NCBI GenBank assembly: GCA_023416195.1 | Contig: JAEZID010000241.1 | Coordinates: 1 to 30,860 of the forward strand | DNA: 30,860 bases | Direction of reading: 5' to 3' | DNA from: Pseudomonadota bacterium | GTDB lineage: Bacteria > Pseudomonadota > Alphaproteobacteria > Azospirillales > Azospirillaceae | Shown here: in pieces, positions 19,343 to 28,136 of the stretch | Numbering within the stretch: position 1 is the first letter of the stretch | Layout of the letters: every line of letters starts with the position of its first letter | Made by a program: the position numbers and the translations under genes | The notes under the pieces: model-generated | The model's input: only the letters and a program-made list of their open reading frames with translations | Told to the model about the DNA's origin: nothing | The model's database searches: none

Positions 19343-19635
19343 CGGTGGAACGCTGCCTCCCTAAGTGCCGAAAGCTCCGAGCGCATCAAAACGCTGGAAG
19401 CGCCAGCCCAAGCCCCGCTTTGCGCCGAATGCGCCCGGGGAATCGCCGGATTTCCCAAAGACAATTGCTGGCTCTTCAGTACGTAATGGGCGAGCAGACG
19501 GGCTGCCAGTTGGGAAAAAGGCTAGGCTCTAGCGCAATTTGGCGAGATTACCTCACACATGCGGCGCATTGACGGGAAGGTGCGGAACAATTTATTGACG
19601 CCGCACGTATCCATCCCGCCAATTCGGGAGGCACA

Positions 19636-20886
19636 ATGACTTTGCTCAAAAGGAAAAGACCGACCGAAGTACATCGGTCGGTCTCAAATCACTTTTGCGG
19701 GAGAGCTAGGCGGATGGCCTGCGATGAAGCGTGGTATTCACCCCTCCCTGTGGCCGCGGCTCGCGGTTCTCACTTATCCTTTCGAAGGCGTTTCCGTCCC
19801 GTTTTTCAGTTCTTTGTTCTTTCGGCGTTGCTGTCCCGCCTGAAGTGGAAGATACCGATTTCTGCCTTCGGAGGACATTCCGACGATGGCGCTAATGGGC
19901 GGATCTTAAAGCATAGGACCAATGGGGATACCCCCCTCCCGAAGGATAGGGGATGCGGCTGGGGCCTTGGCGCGGCGGCGGCGGCGCTGGTCGTGACCGC
20001 CCCCCTGGCGGCCCAGGCCGGCTTCGACCACCGCACATTGCGCGCGCTGGAAGCCCTGGCCAGCAAGGGCAGCGCCCGCGCCCAGTACGAACTGGCCCTG
20101 CGCTACGAGGCCGGCAACGGCGTGAACCGCGACGAGCGTCTAGCTCTGTCGCTCTATTGCCGGGCGGCCCGCCAGGACTACGCCGAGGCGGCCTACCGGG
20201 CCGGGCGCATGCACCTCGCCGGCAAGGGCGGCGTCGCCAAGGACGAGGAACTCGGCCGCTCCTGGCTGCGCATGGCCGCGAGCTGGGGCAATGAGGACGC
20301 CCAGCGTTACGTCAAGCCGGCCAGCGGAAAGCTCAAGATGCCCGACCGGTGCGAGCCGCCGAGCGTCCGCTGGGGCGTGATCCGCAAACCGCCGGCCGAA
20401 ATCCGCGCGATGGTGCAGAAGATGGCTCCCACCTACGGGCTCGACCCCGAGTTGGTGTTGGCGGTCATCGCGGTCGAATCCGGCTACCGCGTGGACGTGG
20501 TGTCGAACAAGAACGCCATGGGGCTGATGCAGTTGATTCCCGAAACGGCGGAACGTTTCGGCGTGACCAAGCCCTTCGACCCGGAACAGAACCTGCGCGG
20601 CGGCATGAAGTACCTGCGCTGGCTGCTGGCCTACTTCGACGGCAACGTGACGCTGGCGCTCGCCGGCTACAACGCGGGCGAAGGCGCCGTGTTGCAGTAC
20701 AAGGGAATCCCGCCCTACCGCGAGACGCAGGATTATGTGGTGAAGGTGCACAGCGTCTACCCGCGCAAGCGTCACCCCCACGACAACAGCGTCGTCCGCT
20801 CCGCCGGCCTCGCCGCCGCGAAGCAGGAGGAAGTCGCAGAACTGGCCATCTCCGCGGGCAAGAGCCGGACTTCGGCGAAGCGTTGA
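19636..20886 (+). CDS. Sel1-repeat lytic transglycosylase (SLT family 1); 5' end doubtful
   Basis: Periplasmic peptidoglycan-cleaving enzyme. In the longest frame, residues 136-226 hold Sel1-like repeats (ALASKGSARAQYELALRYEAG and following) and 255-375 an SLT domain. Catalytic Glu281 is in AVIAVESGYR, followed by AMGLMQLIPETAERFGV and ALAGYNAGEGAV. The first ~105 residues look non-coding and contain a hairpin. A signal-peptide core (LGAAAAALVVTAPLAAQA) begins at residue 111 with no in-frame start close by. The best start signal, AGGATAGGGG then ATG at 19953, is one base out of frame. A frameshift or sequence error near 19955-19975 is likely; the enzyme body is intact. Confidence 0.85.
   Translation: MTLLKRKRPTEVHRSVSNHFCGRARRMACDEAWYSPLPVAAARGSHLSFRRRFRPVFQFFVLSALLSRLKWKIPISAFGGHSDDGANGRILKHRTNGDTPLPKDRGCGWGLGAAAAALVVTAPLAAQAGFDHRTLRALEALASKGSARAQYELALRYEAGNGVNRDERLALSLYCRAARQDYAEAAYRAGRMHLAGKGGVAKDEELGRSWLRMAASWGNEDAQRYVKPASGKLKMPDRCEPPSVRWGVIRKPPAEIRAMVQKMAPTYGLDPELVLAVIAVESGYRVDVVSNKNAMGLMQLIPETAERFGVTKPFDPEQNLRGGMKYLRWLLAYFDGNVTLALAGYNAGEGAVLQYKGIPPYRETQDYVVKVHSVYPRKRHPHDNSVVRSAGLAAAKQEEVAELAISAGKSRTSAKR
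19645..19684 (-). terminator. Terminator-like hairpin facing the minus strand
   Basis: AGACCGACCGA (19657-19667) pairs perfectly with TCGGTCGGTCT (19674-19684) around a 6-base loop. Read on the minus strand the stem is followed by TTTCCTTTTG. No minus-strand gene is visible to its right before 20948, so it may end a small RNA or block antisense transcription. Confidence 0.6.
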
Positions 20887-20890
20887 TCAC

Positions 20891-20930
20891 GACGCCGTCC
20901 TCTTCTTCATGGGAGGAAGAGGACGGCGTC
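20891..20930. terminator. Bidirectional hairpin between convergent genes
   Basis: GACGCCGTCCTCTTC (20891-20905) pairs exactly with 20916-20930. It separates the transglycosylase (plus) from the 1231-residue exported protein (minus), 4 and 17 bases from the two stops. Confidence 0.75.
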
Positions 20931-20947
20931 GCCACACAGCAGCAGCA

Positions 20948-23900
20948 TCATCCTTTTGAACGTGCCTTTTCCTTTTCCAACTGCTTGACACGTTTGGCAC
21001 TGAGTTCATTCAGGAATTTGAAGTCGTTCGATGTCTTCATCCGGCTTGCCGCTTGATAATAGCGCAGCTTGGTCGTCGGGCAGGAATCGTCCTCGTTTTG
21101 CGCGCACGCCATTTCAAACAGCAGGCTGTGCTGGGCCATCCGCATGGCGACCAGATCCCTCATCACCTTGACGTAATCCCGCTGATAAAGCGCCAACGAC
21201 TTGTCACGGCTGACGAAATCCGCAAGCGCCGTAAGCGTTTTCGCGCGTCGCACGGCGAAGCTGGCGCTCTGCGCAACCTCGTCCTCCTCGTCATCAGCCA
21301 CCGCCGCAAGCAGCATCCCCCCGATGGCGCCGCGCAGTTCGGCAATCATGGACGTATCCGCCAACAAGGTCGGACCGACAAATTCGATCCAGGCCTTCAG
21401 GCGTCGGCCATCCTTCTCCGCAAAGGCGGCTTGCAAGGCTTGCACGGACTCGAAGCCTAAAAAGCGGAACGATCCATCGAACTCGGAGACTGAGTGTTCC
21501 CGCCACTCCTCGGGATCGCCCGAGAGAATGCGGGCAACGTCCCCCCAACGTTTCGCATGGGCTGCTGATTTCACCACAAAGGAGGAAAGCCACAGGTCGC
21601 TGCCCGCCGGGCCATACACCTCCAGCGCGCCGACCGGTTCTGCCCGACCGCTCTTGTTTTGGTTGTCGGGCAGGTCGTTGAAGGCGATCGCGGCCCCGAA
21701 TTCCGTACCGGCATGGGATTCGATGACGGGCTCGATTTCACGGATCAATCGGCTCAAGTCGGGGCGGAGCGGGTAGGACACCCTCAACACGCATTCGGTA
21801 CCGCGTATGTTGCGTGCGATGACCAGCTTGCGGTCGTAGCTGATGGCGTTTTCCGTTTCATCACGCGTCAGCACGCTGAAAAGCGCGAGGTCCAGCGCAC
21901 AGCCGACCCCGGCAAATTTGGTTTCACGCAGCACGTCCAGCCAGGACTGCAACTCGACCGGCGAGAGATGGCCATAAACCTTCTCGTCCATCACGACGAA
22001 AAAGTGGCTGATGAACGTGTTCATCCCCATGAACTGTCGGGGATCGTACTCCACCCCTTTCGATTTGTTTTGGACAGGCCGCGTGGGGACGGGCCGCGTG
22101 GCGGCCCACCGCAATGAGGCAATATCCGTGATCTCGTCGATGAAGCCGCGCTTTTCCCGATGATCGCCGCGCTCCAGGGCGACCACCTCGTCCTTGATTG
22201 GCGACGCCGGGGCCAGAGCGGCCGCGATCACGAATGCCCCACGGTAGGCATGGCCGCGATCGGCGGCACTCAGGTTGGCGAACAGAGGCTGCCGCAACTG
22301 CTTGCGCAGAGCCGACGCGACGCCATCGGACACGCTCTTTTGGATGTCGCCCCAGTTGCGCTCCGGCCGGCCGATCAACGCCGCCCGAATGTCGTTCACC
22401 ACCGCGTCGGCGAACTCGTCCCGTCCCCGGCTTCCACGCAGGGCATACCGGAAGGTGGCGTACACGCCTGCAATGGCGGCCTCCTTGTAGATCGGCATCA
22501 GGCATTGCTCGAACTCAGTCGGCGCCTTTTTGGAGGATGCCTTGGAGGGGCCAAGCTTGTTTTTCCGTGCCGCCTCCAGCGCACAGTCCCAGGCCGTGGC
22601 GACCCGCTGCAACAGCAGCACGCCCTGATGGCGGGGAACGAGGTCCAGCAGTTCGTCGTAGGTGTCGCCGTAGTGACCGGAGAAAGCCACCTCCGCCCAA
22701 CTGACAAAAAAGCGTGCGGGAGCAACCAAGGCGGCGGCGTCGTTGCGGCGGGTGCCATCGGCGACGCCCTTCAAGACAACCGCCGCGGCCTTGGCCTGCT
22801 CCAGAAGTTGAACGTCCGTCAGTCGCCTCAGCAGCTCAATCTCCTGCTGTTCACTCCCGGATGCCAGGGTGCCCAGGACAAGGCCGTCCAACATCGCGGT
22901 CACCATTCGCCCTATTGTTTCCGGTGGCATGGCGTGACCGGACAGTCGGAACAGTTCATGCGGCAACGGCGTGAATTCCGGCACACGGGCCACAATATCG
23001 GAGTAGGATCCGATCAGCCCCTGCACCTTGGGTTCCGCGGCCAGGACACCCAGCGCGCCGGCCATTGCCGCATGGAAGGCATCGATGTCGGCCTCCAGTG
23101 TCGTGTTGGGCAACTCCGCGATCATGCTTTTTACGGTGATCGAAAAGGTACTGGGCCCATACCGTTGTAGGGTGTTGAGCGCGGAGGACATGTCTGCGGC
23201 CATGCGCCCGCGATCCTCCATGTACTTGTCGGCGTCTCCCAGAGCCCCCAGCAGCGGAAACAGGCCCAGAATGCCCTTTTCGTTGAAGGAGAGGAGCAGT
23301 TCGAGAACCGCGCTCGGGCGAATCGGATTGTCGGGCTCCAGTTCGCTCTCGGCGGCTTCCTTGGATCGGTTGACGAAATCCGTCCAGCTTTCCGTGACGC
23401 GGGCCACTCCCGCCTTCAGGTTGACAAACGCGTCGGGCGTGTCGGTCCGATCAAAATAGATGGCCAGGCGCTCACGCAGTTCCGCTTCGGGAACAGCGGG
23501 GTCCATGGCATCGAACAGAACCGCGAAGGGCAGCATTTCGGCCCGCCGCAGCCGCTGGACATGGGCGCGCAGAATGTCGTTGGCGCGGGGGAAGCGGCCC
23601 AACGCGATCAACTCGTGCCGCAAGGCCAGATAGGCGTCCAGGATGGCCGGCTCATCCCCCGCCGCGGTGTGGTAATCCAGAATTGCTTCCCACAGTTCCA
23701 CACGCCATTCAGCATCGTGGGTGAACGCCGCGGCGGCCTTGGTGCAGGCAGCGACCTCGGCGCTGGTCGCACCATTGTCCGTCGGCCGCTGGCCGGTCAT
23801 CTGTCGCAAGGTGGCAACCAGCGTCTGATGCCGACGCGCATCGTCCATATCCTTCGCCGACGAACAGAACAGCAGCGTGCAGAAATCAAGGGTCCCGGTG

Positions 23901-24643
23901 ACCGGCGCTTGACTCTCGCCGTCCACCGCCGGACATGTGCCGACGACCGGAATGTAGTTGTAGGCGCCGTCCAACCCGGCCGGCCATTGCCGGTTCAGGG
24001 CTTCCACCGCGCGGGCGACGCTCAGGGGGGTCGTCAGCTTCGCCGCGGCGAAGCCGCGTTCCGCGCGTCCCAGATCGTCGGCGGCAAGGTGGAAGGCGCG
24101 CACCCTCGCCAGCGCGATCCCACGATAAAGGTGGAACCAGGCGTTCGGGGCGAGTTCCAGGCCCTCGTCAATGAGCCGGATGGCCCGGAAGCTGTCGGCC
24201 AAGGCGTCATCGTGCGCGTTTTCGGACTGGTCGTTCGATTTCCTGGACGCGCGGATGGGTTGAGGCCGTTCGGACAGCATCGCGTGCGCCTCGACGCGGC
24301 GCTTGGCCAACAGGAACAACTCCAGCGCCTTTTCCGAGAACGGCCGGCCGGACAGATCGGCGGCCTGCCATTGCTCGATCGTCGGATCCCGCAGAATGGG
24401 GTGTTTGGACAGGGTTTCGAAATAGTCGGGCTGCGACGGGAAACTCAGGTTCAAAGGCCAGAATGGGAACGTCAGGTGGACGTCTCCCGGCCCCCGCTTG
24501 ATGACGTTCGAGTAAACCCGCGCGTCCTCGCTCCCCGTTGCGGGATTTGCCGCCAGGGCGTCGCCAAAAGCGGCCCCAAGCATCCCCAAACACAGAATCG
24601 CGGGCAACGCCGCCATGATCAACCGCCGTGAAACGCCACCCAT
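20948..24643 (-). CDS. Large exported protein of unknown function (1231 residues)
   Basis: I recognise no family. A signal peptide is clear (about 1-31, LIMAALPAILCLGMLGAAFGD, cleavage near ALA-AN). Residues ~149-198 (IRLIDEGLELAPNAWFHLYRGIALARV and AADDLGRAERGF) look like a degenerate TPR pair. The rest is mostly alpha-helical by pattern, without transmembrane segments, with scattered Cys (for example CTLLFC near 257 and ACAQNEDDSC near the C-terminus) that could form disulfides. The last ~15 residues are strongly basic (KRVKQLEKEKARSKG). It follows a membrane-anchored repeat protein by 15 bp, probably as one operon. Codon use seems somewhat less GC-rich than in the neighbours. A periplasmic scaffold or effector is conjecture. 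Confidence 0.85.
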   Translation of the reverse strand: MGGVSRRLIMAALPAILCLGMLGAAFGDALAANPATGSEDARVYSNVIKRGPGDVHLTFPFWPLNLSFPSQPDYFETLSKHPILRDPTIEQWQAADLSGRPFSEKALELFLLAKRRVEAHAMLSERPQPIRASRKSNDQSENAHDDALADSFRAIRLIDEGLELAPNAWFHLYRGIALARVRAFHLAADDLGRAERGFAAAKLTTPLSVARAVEALNRQWPAGLDGAYNYIPVVGTCPAVDGESQAPVTGTLDFCTLLFCSSAKDMDDARRHQTLVATLRQMTGQRPTDNGATSAEVAACTKAAAAFTHDAEWRVELWEAILDYHTAAGDEPAILDAYLALRHELIALGRFPRANDILRAHVQRLRRAEMLPFAVLFDAMDPAVPEAELRERLAIYFDRTDTPDAFVNLKAGVARVTESWTDFVNRSKEAAESELEPDNPIRPSAVLELLLSFNEKGILGLFPLLGALGDADKYMEDRGRMAADMSSALNTLQRYGPSTFSITVKSMIAELPNTTLEADIDAFHAAMAGALGVLAAEPKVQGLIGSYSDIVARVPEFTPLPHELFRLSGHAMPPETIGRMVTAMLDGLVLGTLASGSEQQEIELLRRLTDVQLLEQAKAAAVVLKGVADGTRRNDAAALVAPARFFVSWAEVAFSGHYGDTYDELLDLVPRHQGVLLLQRVATAWDCALEAARKNKLGPSKASSKKAPTEFEQCLMPIYKEAAIAGVYATFRYALRGSRGRDEFADAVVNDIRAALIGRPERNWGDIQKSVSDGVASALRKQLRQPLFANLSAADRGHAYRGAFVIAAALAPASPIKDEVVALERGDHREKRGFIDEITDIASLRWAATRPVPTRPVQNKSKGVEYDPRQFMGMNTFISHFFVVMDEKVYGHLSPVELQSWLDVLRETKFAGVGCALDLALFSVLTRDETENAISYDRKLVIARNIRGTECVLRVSYPLRPDLSRLIREIEPVIESHAGTEFGAAIAFNDLPDNQNKSGRAEPVGALEVYGPAGSDLWLSSFVVKSAAHAKRWGDVARILSGDPEEWREHSVSEFDGSFRFLGFESVQALQAAFAEKDGRRLKAWIEFVGPTLLADTSMIAELRGAIGGMLLAAVADDEEDEVAQSASFAVRRAKTLTALADFVSRDKSLALYQRDYVKVMRDLVAMRMAQHSLLFEMACAQNEDDSCPTTKLRYYQAASRMKTSNDFKFLNELSAKRVKQLEKEKARSKG

Positions 24644-24658
24644 CGTTGCCGCCCCCCT

Positions 24659-25231
24659 CTACGAACCGGGCGCAGCCGAGGGCGGCTTGACCGGGGCGGC
24701 CGGCATGGGCCGTCCGATGACCTGCTCAACGCCCCCCGCGCCATAGCTTTGGATGTTCGCCCTCACCGGACCGTTTCCGGTGGTGGAGATGCGCTGTTTC
24801 TGGTCCCCATCGCCGATCTGCGTCATGGTCGCCGAGACCGGCGCCGGTGCGGTTCCGGGAACGGCGGGACCGACGGCCTGCACCGCCTCGCCGTTTCCCA
24901 GCCGGTTGATATGGATCGAGGTTTCGCCCTGGGTTTCGATCACCGTCTGCCGAATCGCCCCATCGCCGGTCTTGTCGATTTTGGCGTCTATCCCACCCTC
25001 TTTGCCGTGCGCGTTGAACAACGGCGTTTGCGGCGCGCCGGAGGACGTGGCCGGCGGAACCTGCGAAACCATGGCATCTGCGGTTTTCGTGGCGGCCGGC
25101 GCAGCCTCGTCCTTGGGCCAAATGCGTTCGACGATGGGAATGGCCAAGGAGACCACAAGTGCCGCCAGGGCGACGGCGCCCTGGAAAACCGGGCGCCCAA
25201 AGGTCGAAACCAGCGTGGTCTTGGCAGGCAT
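24659..25231 (-). CDS. Membrane-anchored protein with curlin-like internal repeats
   Basis: 190 residues, no family recognised. One membrane segment near 16-34 (FQGAVALAALVVSLAIPIV), a Pro/Ala linker, then two homologous ~38-residue units (about 83-120 and 134-171). Each has GDG, a conserved T.. G turn and a closing G.G..Q.V pattern (KTGDGAIRQTVIETQGE against QIGDGDQKQRISTTGNG). The Gln/Gly/Asn spacing recalls curlin repeats, suggesting a beta-solenoid. A Pro-rich tail follows. ATG at 25231 has GGGGGAG close upstream; ATG at 25249 and TTG at 25261 are alternatives. The downstream 1231-residue gene starts 15 bp later. Confidence 0.75.
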   Translation of the reverse strand: MPAKTTLVSTFGRPVFQGAVALAALVVSLAIPIVERIWPKDEAAPAATKTADAMVSQVPPATSSGAPQTPLFNAHGKEGGIDAKIDKTGDGAIRQTVIETQGETSIHINRLGNGEAVQAVGPAVPGTAPAPVSATMTQIGDGDQKQRISTTGNGPVRANIQSYGAGGVEQVIGRPMPAAPVKPPSAAPGS

Positions 25232-25263
25232 GCGCTCCCCCGGATGCATTGGCGACGACAAAC

Positions 25264-25278
25264 ACCCTCGATGAGGGT
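25264..25278. other. Small palindrome upstream of the repeat-protein gene
   Basis: ACCCTC and GAGGGT flank GAT. It sits within the upstream region of the 24659-25231 gene, close to its alternative starts, and could be a regulator site or leader hairpin. Confidence 0.35.
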
Positions 25279-25457
25279 ATTATGAGTCGGCGCCGCAACG
25301 CAAACAGCAACGGAAACGAATGCGCAAAACGCAAAAGCCGCCCATAGACGGAATGTCCGGGCGGCGCTGATCCGACGGATCGCCATCAAAGGAATTTTAC
25401 GGGCCACCATTCATCGGTGGCTGATACGCGAGCAACCCTGATGCGTCTGGGTTGAGA

Positions 25458-25533
25458 TGGCGTCCCCACGGGGATTCGAACCCCGGTTGCCGCCGTGAGA
25501 GGGCGGTGTCCTAGGCCTCTAGACGATGGGGAC
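25458..25533 (-). tRNA. tRNA-Glu (anticodon CUC)
   Basis: Reads 5'-GTCCCCATCGTCTAGAGG on the minus strand. The acceptor GTCCCCA pairs with TGGGGAC, the anticodon stem CCGCC/GGCGG encloses the loop CTCTCAC (anticodon CTC, codon GAG), and the T-arm is CCGGGGTTCGAATCCCCG. The 3' CCA is encoded at 25458-25460. Confidence 0.97.
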
Positions 25534-25576
25534 GTCGTTGGCGTGGGCGGGGTTTTAGCGAACCCCACCCAACCGA

Positions 25577-26614
25577 TCAAGCCTTTTCTGACAGGTTTTT
25601 TGCGATTTCCAGAAAATCGTCCACGGCGGCCTGCGGCGTGTCGAACGCGGTGACCAGACGCAGCAGCCCACCGTCCCAGCGGTAGAAGCGGAAGCCCGCC
25701 GCCTCCAGCCCGTCGGCGACGTTCGCCGGCAGGCGCGCGAAGATCTCGTTGGCTTCCACCGGATAGGCCAGTTCCGCCCCCGGCAGCGCCGCCAGCCCCT
25801 GCGCTAGCCGGTCGGCCATGGCGTTGGCGTGCCGGGCGAGCCGCAGCCACAGCCCGTCCGCCAGCCACGCGTCCAGCTGCGCCGACAGGAACCGCATCTT
25901 GGAGACGAGGTGCGCGCCGCGCTTGCGGCGATAGCCGAAATCCTCGGCCAGCGCCGGGTTGAAGAAGACCACCGCCTCCGCCGCCAGACAGCCGCCCTTG
26001 GTGGCGCCCAGCGACAGCACGTCCACGCCGGCCTTCCAGGTCACCTCGGCGGGCGAGCGGCCGAGCCGCGCGATGGCGTTGGCGAAGCGGGCGCCGTCCA
26101 TGTGCGTCGCCATGCCGTGGGCGCGCGCGACCTCGACCAGGGCGGCCACCTCGTCCGGGCGGTAGACGGTTCCGGCCTCGGTCGCCTGGGTCAGGCTGAG
26201 CGCCGCCGGCTGGACCCGGTGCACGACGCCGATGGCCGCCGTCTCCAGCGCGGTCCTCAGGCCCTCCGCCGTCAGCTTGCCGGCAGCGCCCGGCAGCGCC
26301 ACGAGCTTGGCGCCGTTGGTGAACTGCTCCGGCGCGCCGCACTCGTCGACGTTGATGTGGCTTTCCTCGTGGCAGTAGACCGCGCCCCAGGGCGGGACCA
26401 GCGCCGACAGGGACAGCGCGTTCGCCGCGGTGCCAGTGGCGACCGGGAACACCGTCACCTCGGTCTCGAAGATGTCCGACAGGCGCCGGGTGACGCTGGC
26501 GGTCAGGGCGTCGTCGCCGTAGGGGTTGGCCTGCCCGATGGAGGCGGCGGCCAGCGCGTTGACGATCTCCGGCGCGGCGCCGGCGACGTTGTCGCTGCGG
26601 AAATCGTGGCTCAT
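25577..26614 (-). CDS. Low-specificity L-threonine aldolase / beta-eliminating lyase family
   Basis: PLP enzyme expected to cleave L-threonine (or related beta-hydroxy amino acids) to glycine and aldehyde. 345 residues. FRSDNVAGA and NPYGDD at the start, ATGTAANALSL (phosphate cup), HMDGAR with Asp173, and LGATKGG with Lys206 as PLP lysine are all aldolase signatures. GGAG seven bases before the ATG fixes the start, which overlaps the upstream small-protein stop by four bases. ltaE-type function is likely; substrate range unknown. Confidence 0.93.
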   Translation of the reverse strand: MSHDFRSDNVAGAAPEIVNALAAASIGQANPYGDDALTASVTRRLSDIFETEVTVFPVATGTAANALSLSALVPPWGAVYCHEESHINVDECGAPEQFTNGAKLVALPGAAGKLTAEGLRTALETAAIGVVHRVQPAALSLTQATEAGTVYRPDEVAALVEVARAHGMATHMDGARFANAIARLGRSPAEVTWKAGVDVLSLGATKGGCLAAEAVVFFNPALAEDFGYRRKRGAHLVSKMRFLSAQLDAWLADGLWLRLARHANAMADRLAQGLAALPGAELAYPVEANEIFARLPANVADGLEAAGFRFYRWDGGLLRLVTAFDTPQAAVDDFLEIAKNLSEKA

Positions 26615-26943
26615 CGCGGGGCTCCTGCCTTGCCGGTGGTGATGGTGGTGGTGATCGCGCCGGAGCGCGGATCCATCACATAGAGACGGTCGGAGTTATC
26701 CGGCAGAGTCACGCGGAACAGCACGCGGTTGCCGGCCGCCACCGGATCGCCGATGCGCGAACCGGCGGGGAGGTCCAGCCCGACCTCGTCGATCTTGCCG
26801 GCGGGAACGGCCACGCGGTCGACGGTGGCGTCGGCGCGGCGGTCGGGATCGGACATGCGCTTGTAAAGCTCGACGCCGATCACCGCGAAGCCGACGATGA
26901 TCATCACGCCCATGATGACGATGAGTGCCTTGAGGAACTTCAC
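26611..26943 (-). CDS. Small single-pass membrane protein upstream of the aldolase
   Basis: 110 residues starting at a GTG (FLKALIVIMGVMIIVGFAVIG), one N-terminal helix (about 3-24), then a soluble domain of beta pattern ending DRLYVMDPRSGAITTTITTG. Possibly the DUF6476 family known from alphaproteobacteria, a recollection I cannot check. It overlaps the aldolase start by four bases and is divergent from rluD across 46 bp, so the two promoters must be close together. Confidence 0.8.
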   Translation of the reverse strand: MKFLKALIVIMGVMIIVGFAVIGVELYKRMSDPDRRADATVDRVAVPAGKIDEVGLDLPAGSRIGDPVAAGNRVLFRVTLPDNSDRLYVMDPRSGAITTTITTGKAGAPR

Positions 26944-26989
26944 GGTTTGGGGTCCACTCTCGCGCGGATATGAGGAGTTTCGCCGAACG

Positions 26990-27994
26990 ATGCCCGAGCG
27001 CACCGACATCAGCTACAATGAGCAGGTCACCTACCAAATCCCGGACGACGCGGCCGGAGAACGGCTGGACAAGGCTTTGGCGGCGGGCCTGCCCGGCCTG
27101 TCGCGCTCGCGCCTCCGGGCGCTGCTGGAGCAGGGCTGCGTGCGCGAGGGCGGGCGGACGATAACGGACCCGTCCCTGCGGGTCAAATCCGGCCAAACTT
27201 TCGACGTTTTCATCCCCGAAGCTGAGCCTGCACAGCCGGAAGCCCAGGACATCCCCCTGGACGTGGTTTACGAGGACGAGGACGTGCTGGTCATCGACAA
27301 GCCCGCCGGGCTGGTGGTTCATCCCGCCGCCGGCAACCCGGACAACACGCTGGTGAACGCGCTGCTCGCCCATTGCGGCGACAGCCTGTCGGGCATCGGC
27401 GGGGTCAAGCGGCCGGGCATCGTGCACCGACTCGACAAGGACACCAGCGGCCTGATGGTGGTCGCCAAGAACGACCGCGCCCACCACGCGCTGACCGAAC
27501 AGTTCTCCGGCCGCTCGCTCAGCCGCACCTACCGGGCGCTGGTCTGGGGCGTCCCCTCCCCCCGCGAAGGCCGGATCGAGGGCAACATCGGCCGCAGCAG
27601 CGCCGACCGCAAGAAGATGGCCGTCGTGGCGAACGGCGGGAAGCACGCCGCCACGCGCTACCGCGTGATCCGGAACTGGGGCACCGCCGTATCGCTCGTC
27701 GAATGCGTGCTGGAGACCGGGCGCACCCACCAGATCCGCGTGCACATGGCGCACATCGGCCATCCCGTCGTCGGCGATCCGCTGTACGGAAAGGGGCGGG
27801 CCGCGCGCCCCGGCGGCAAACACGCCTCTGCCCTGCCGGAACCGCAGCGCGGCGCGTTTGTTGGCTTTCCTCGACAGGCGTTGCACGCCACGGCCCTGAC
27901 GTTCCTGCACCCGGCGCACGGCAAACCGGTGCGGTTCGAGGCCGGTCTGCCGCTGGACATGCAGGGGCTGATCGATACCTTAGAATCACTATAA
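26990..27994 (+). CDS. rluD: RluA/RluD-family 23S rRNA pseudouridine synthase
   Basis: Converts specific uridines of 23S rRNA to pseudouridine. 334 residues from the ATG at 26990. An S4 RNA-binding domain (about 22-77, ERLDKALAAGLPGLSRSRLR) precedes the catalytic domain with VLVIDKPAGLVVHPAAG and HRLDKDTSGLMV (catalytic Asp149). ETGRTHQIRVHMAHIGHPVVGD is the second family signature. The frame is open further upstream but MPERTDISYNE is the natural start; GAGGAG lies about 12 bases upstream. RluD rather than RluC is chosen from size and HRLDKDTSG; not certain. Confidence 0.93.
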   Translation: MPERTDISYNEQVTYQIPDDAAGERLDKALAAGLPGLSRSRLRALLEQGCVREGGRTITDPSLRVKSGQTFDVFIPEAEPAQPEAQDIPLDVVYEDEDVLVIDKPAGLVVHPAAGNPDNTLVNALLAHCGDSLSGIGGVKRPGIVHRLDKDTSGLMVVAKNDRAHHALTEQFSGRSLSRTYRALVWGVPSPREGRIEGNIGRSSADRKKMAVVANGGKHAATRYRVIRNWGTAVSLVECVLETGRTHQIRVHMAHIGHPVVGDPLYGKGRAARPGGKHASALPEPQRGAFVGFPRQALHATALTFLHPAHGKPVRFEAGLPLDMQGLIDTLESL

Positions 27995-28097
27995 AGTTAC
28001 TATACCCACGCACACAAGTCGGTTATTCTTCGTTTCGGCGGGTGCCCTCAAGCTCAAGGTCGGGTATGGCCAAGAGTGGGGCGGCACATTAAGGTGA

Positions 28098-28136
28098 ACG
28101 GTCGGGTGCCCATCAGAAGGCACGAACAGCGGCCGT
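28098..28136 (+). promoter_or_regulatory. Structured leader hairpin of rpoH
   Basis: ACGGTC (28098-28103) pairs with GGCCGT (28131-28136), and inside it GTGCC (28106-28110) with GGCAC (28119-28123). The stem ends just before the ribosome-binding site GGAGAGGG. An upstream CCCTC (28045-28049) could pair with GAGGG of that site. A heat-responsive leader is possible but not shown. Confidence 0.35.

Noticed and set aside
19584..19609. Second EcfG-type promoter before the transglycosylase
   Set aside because: GGAAC is present but the downstream element is CGTA instead of CGTT, and the gene start is unsettled.
25458..25533. tRNA as an integration site for a mobile island
   Set aside because: No integrase gene and no duplicated tRNA 3' end was seen around the neighbouring two-gene unit.
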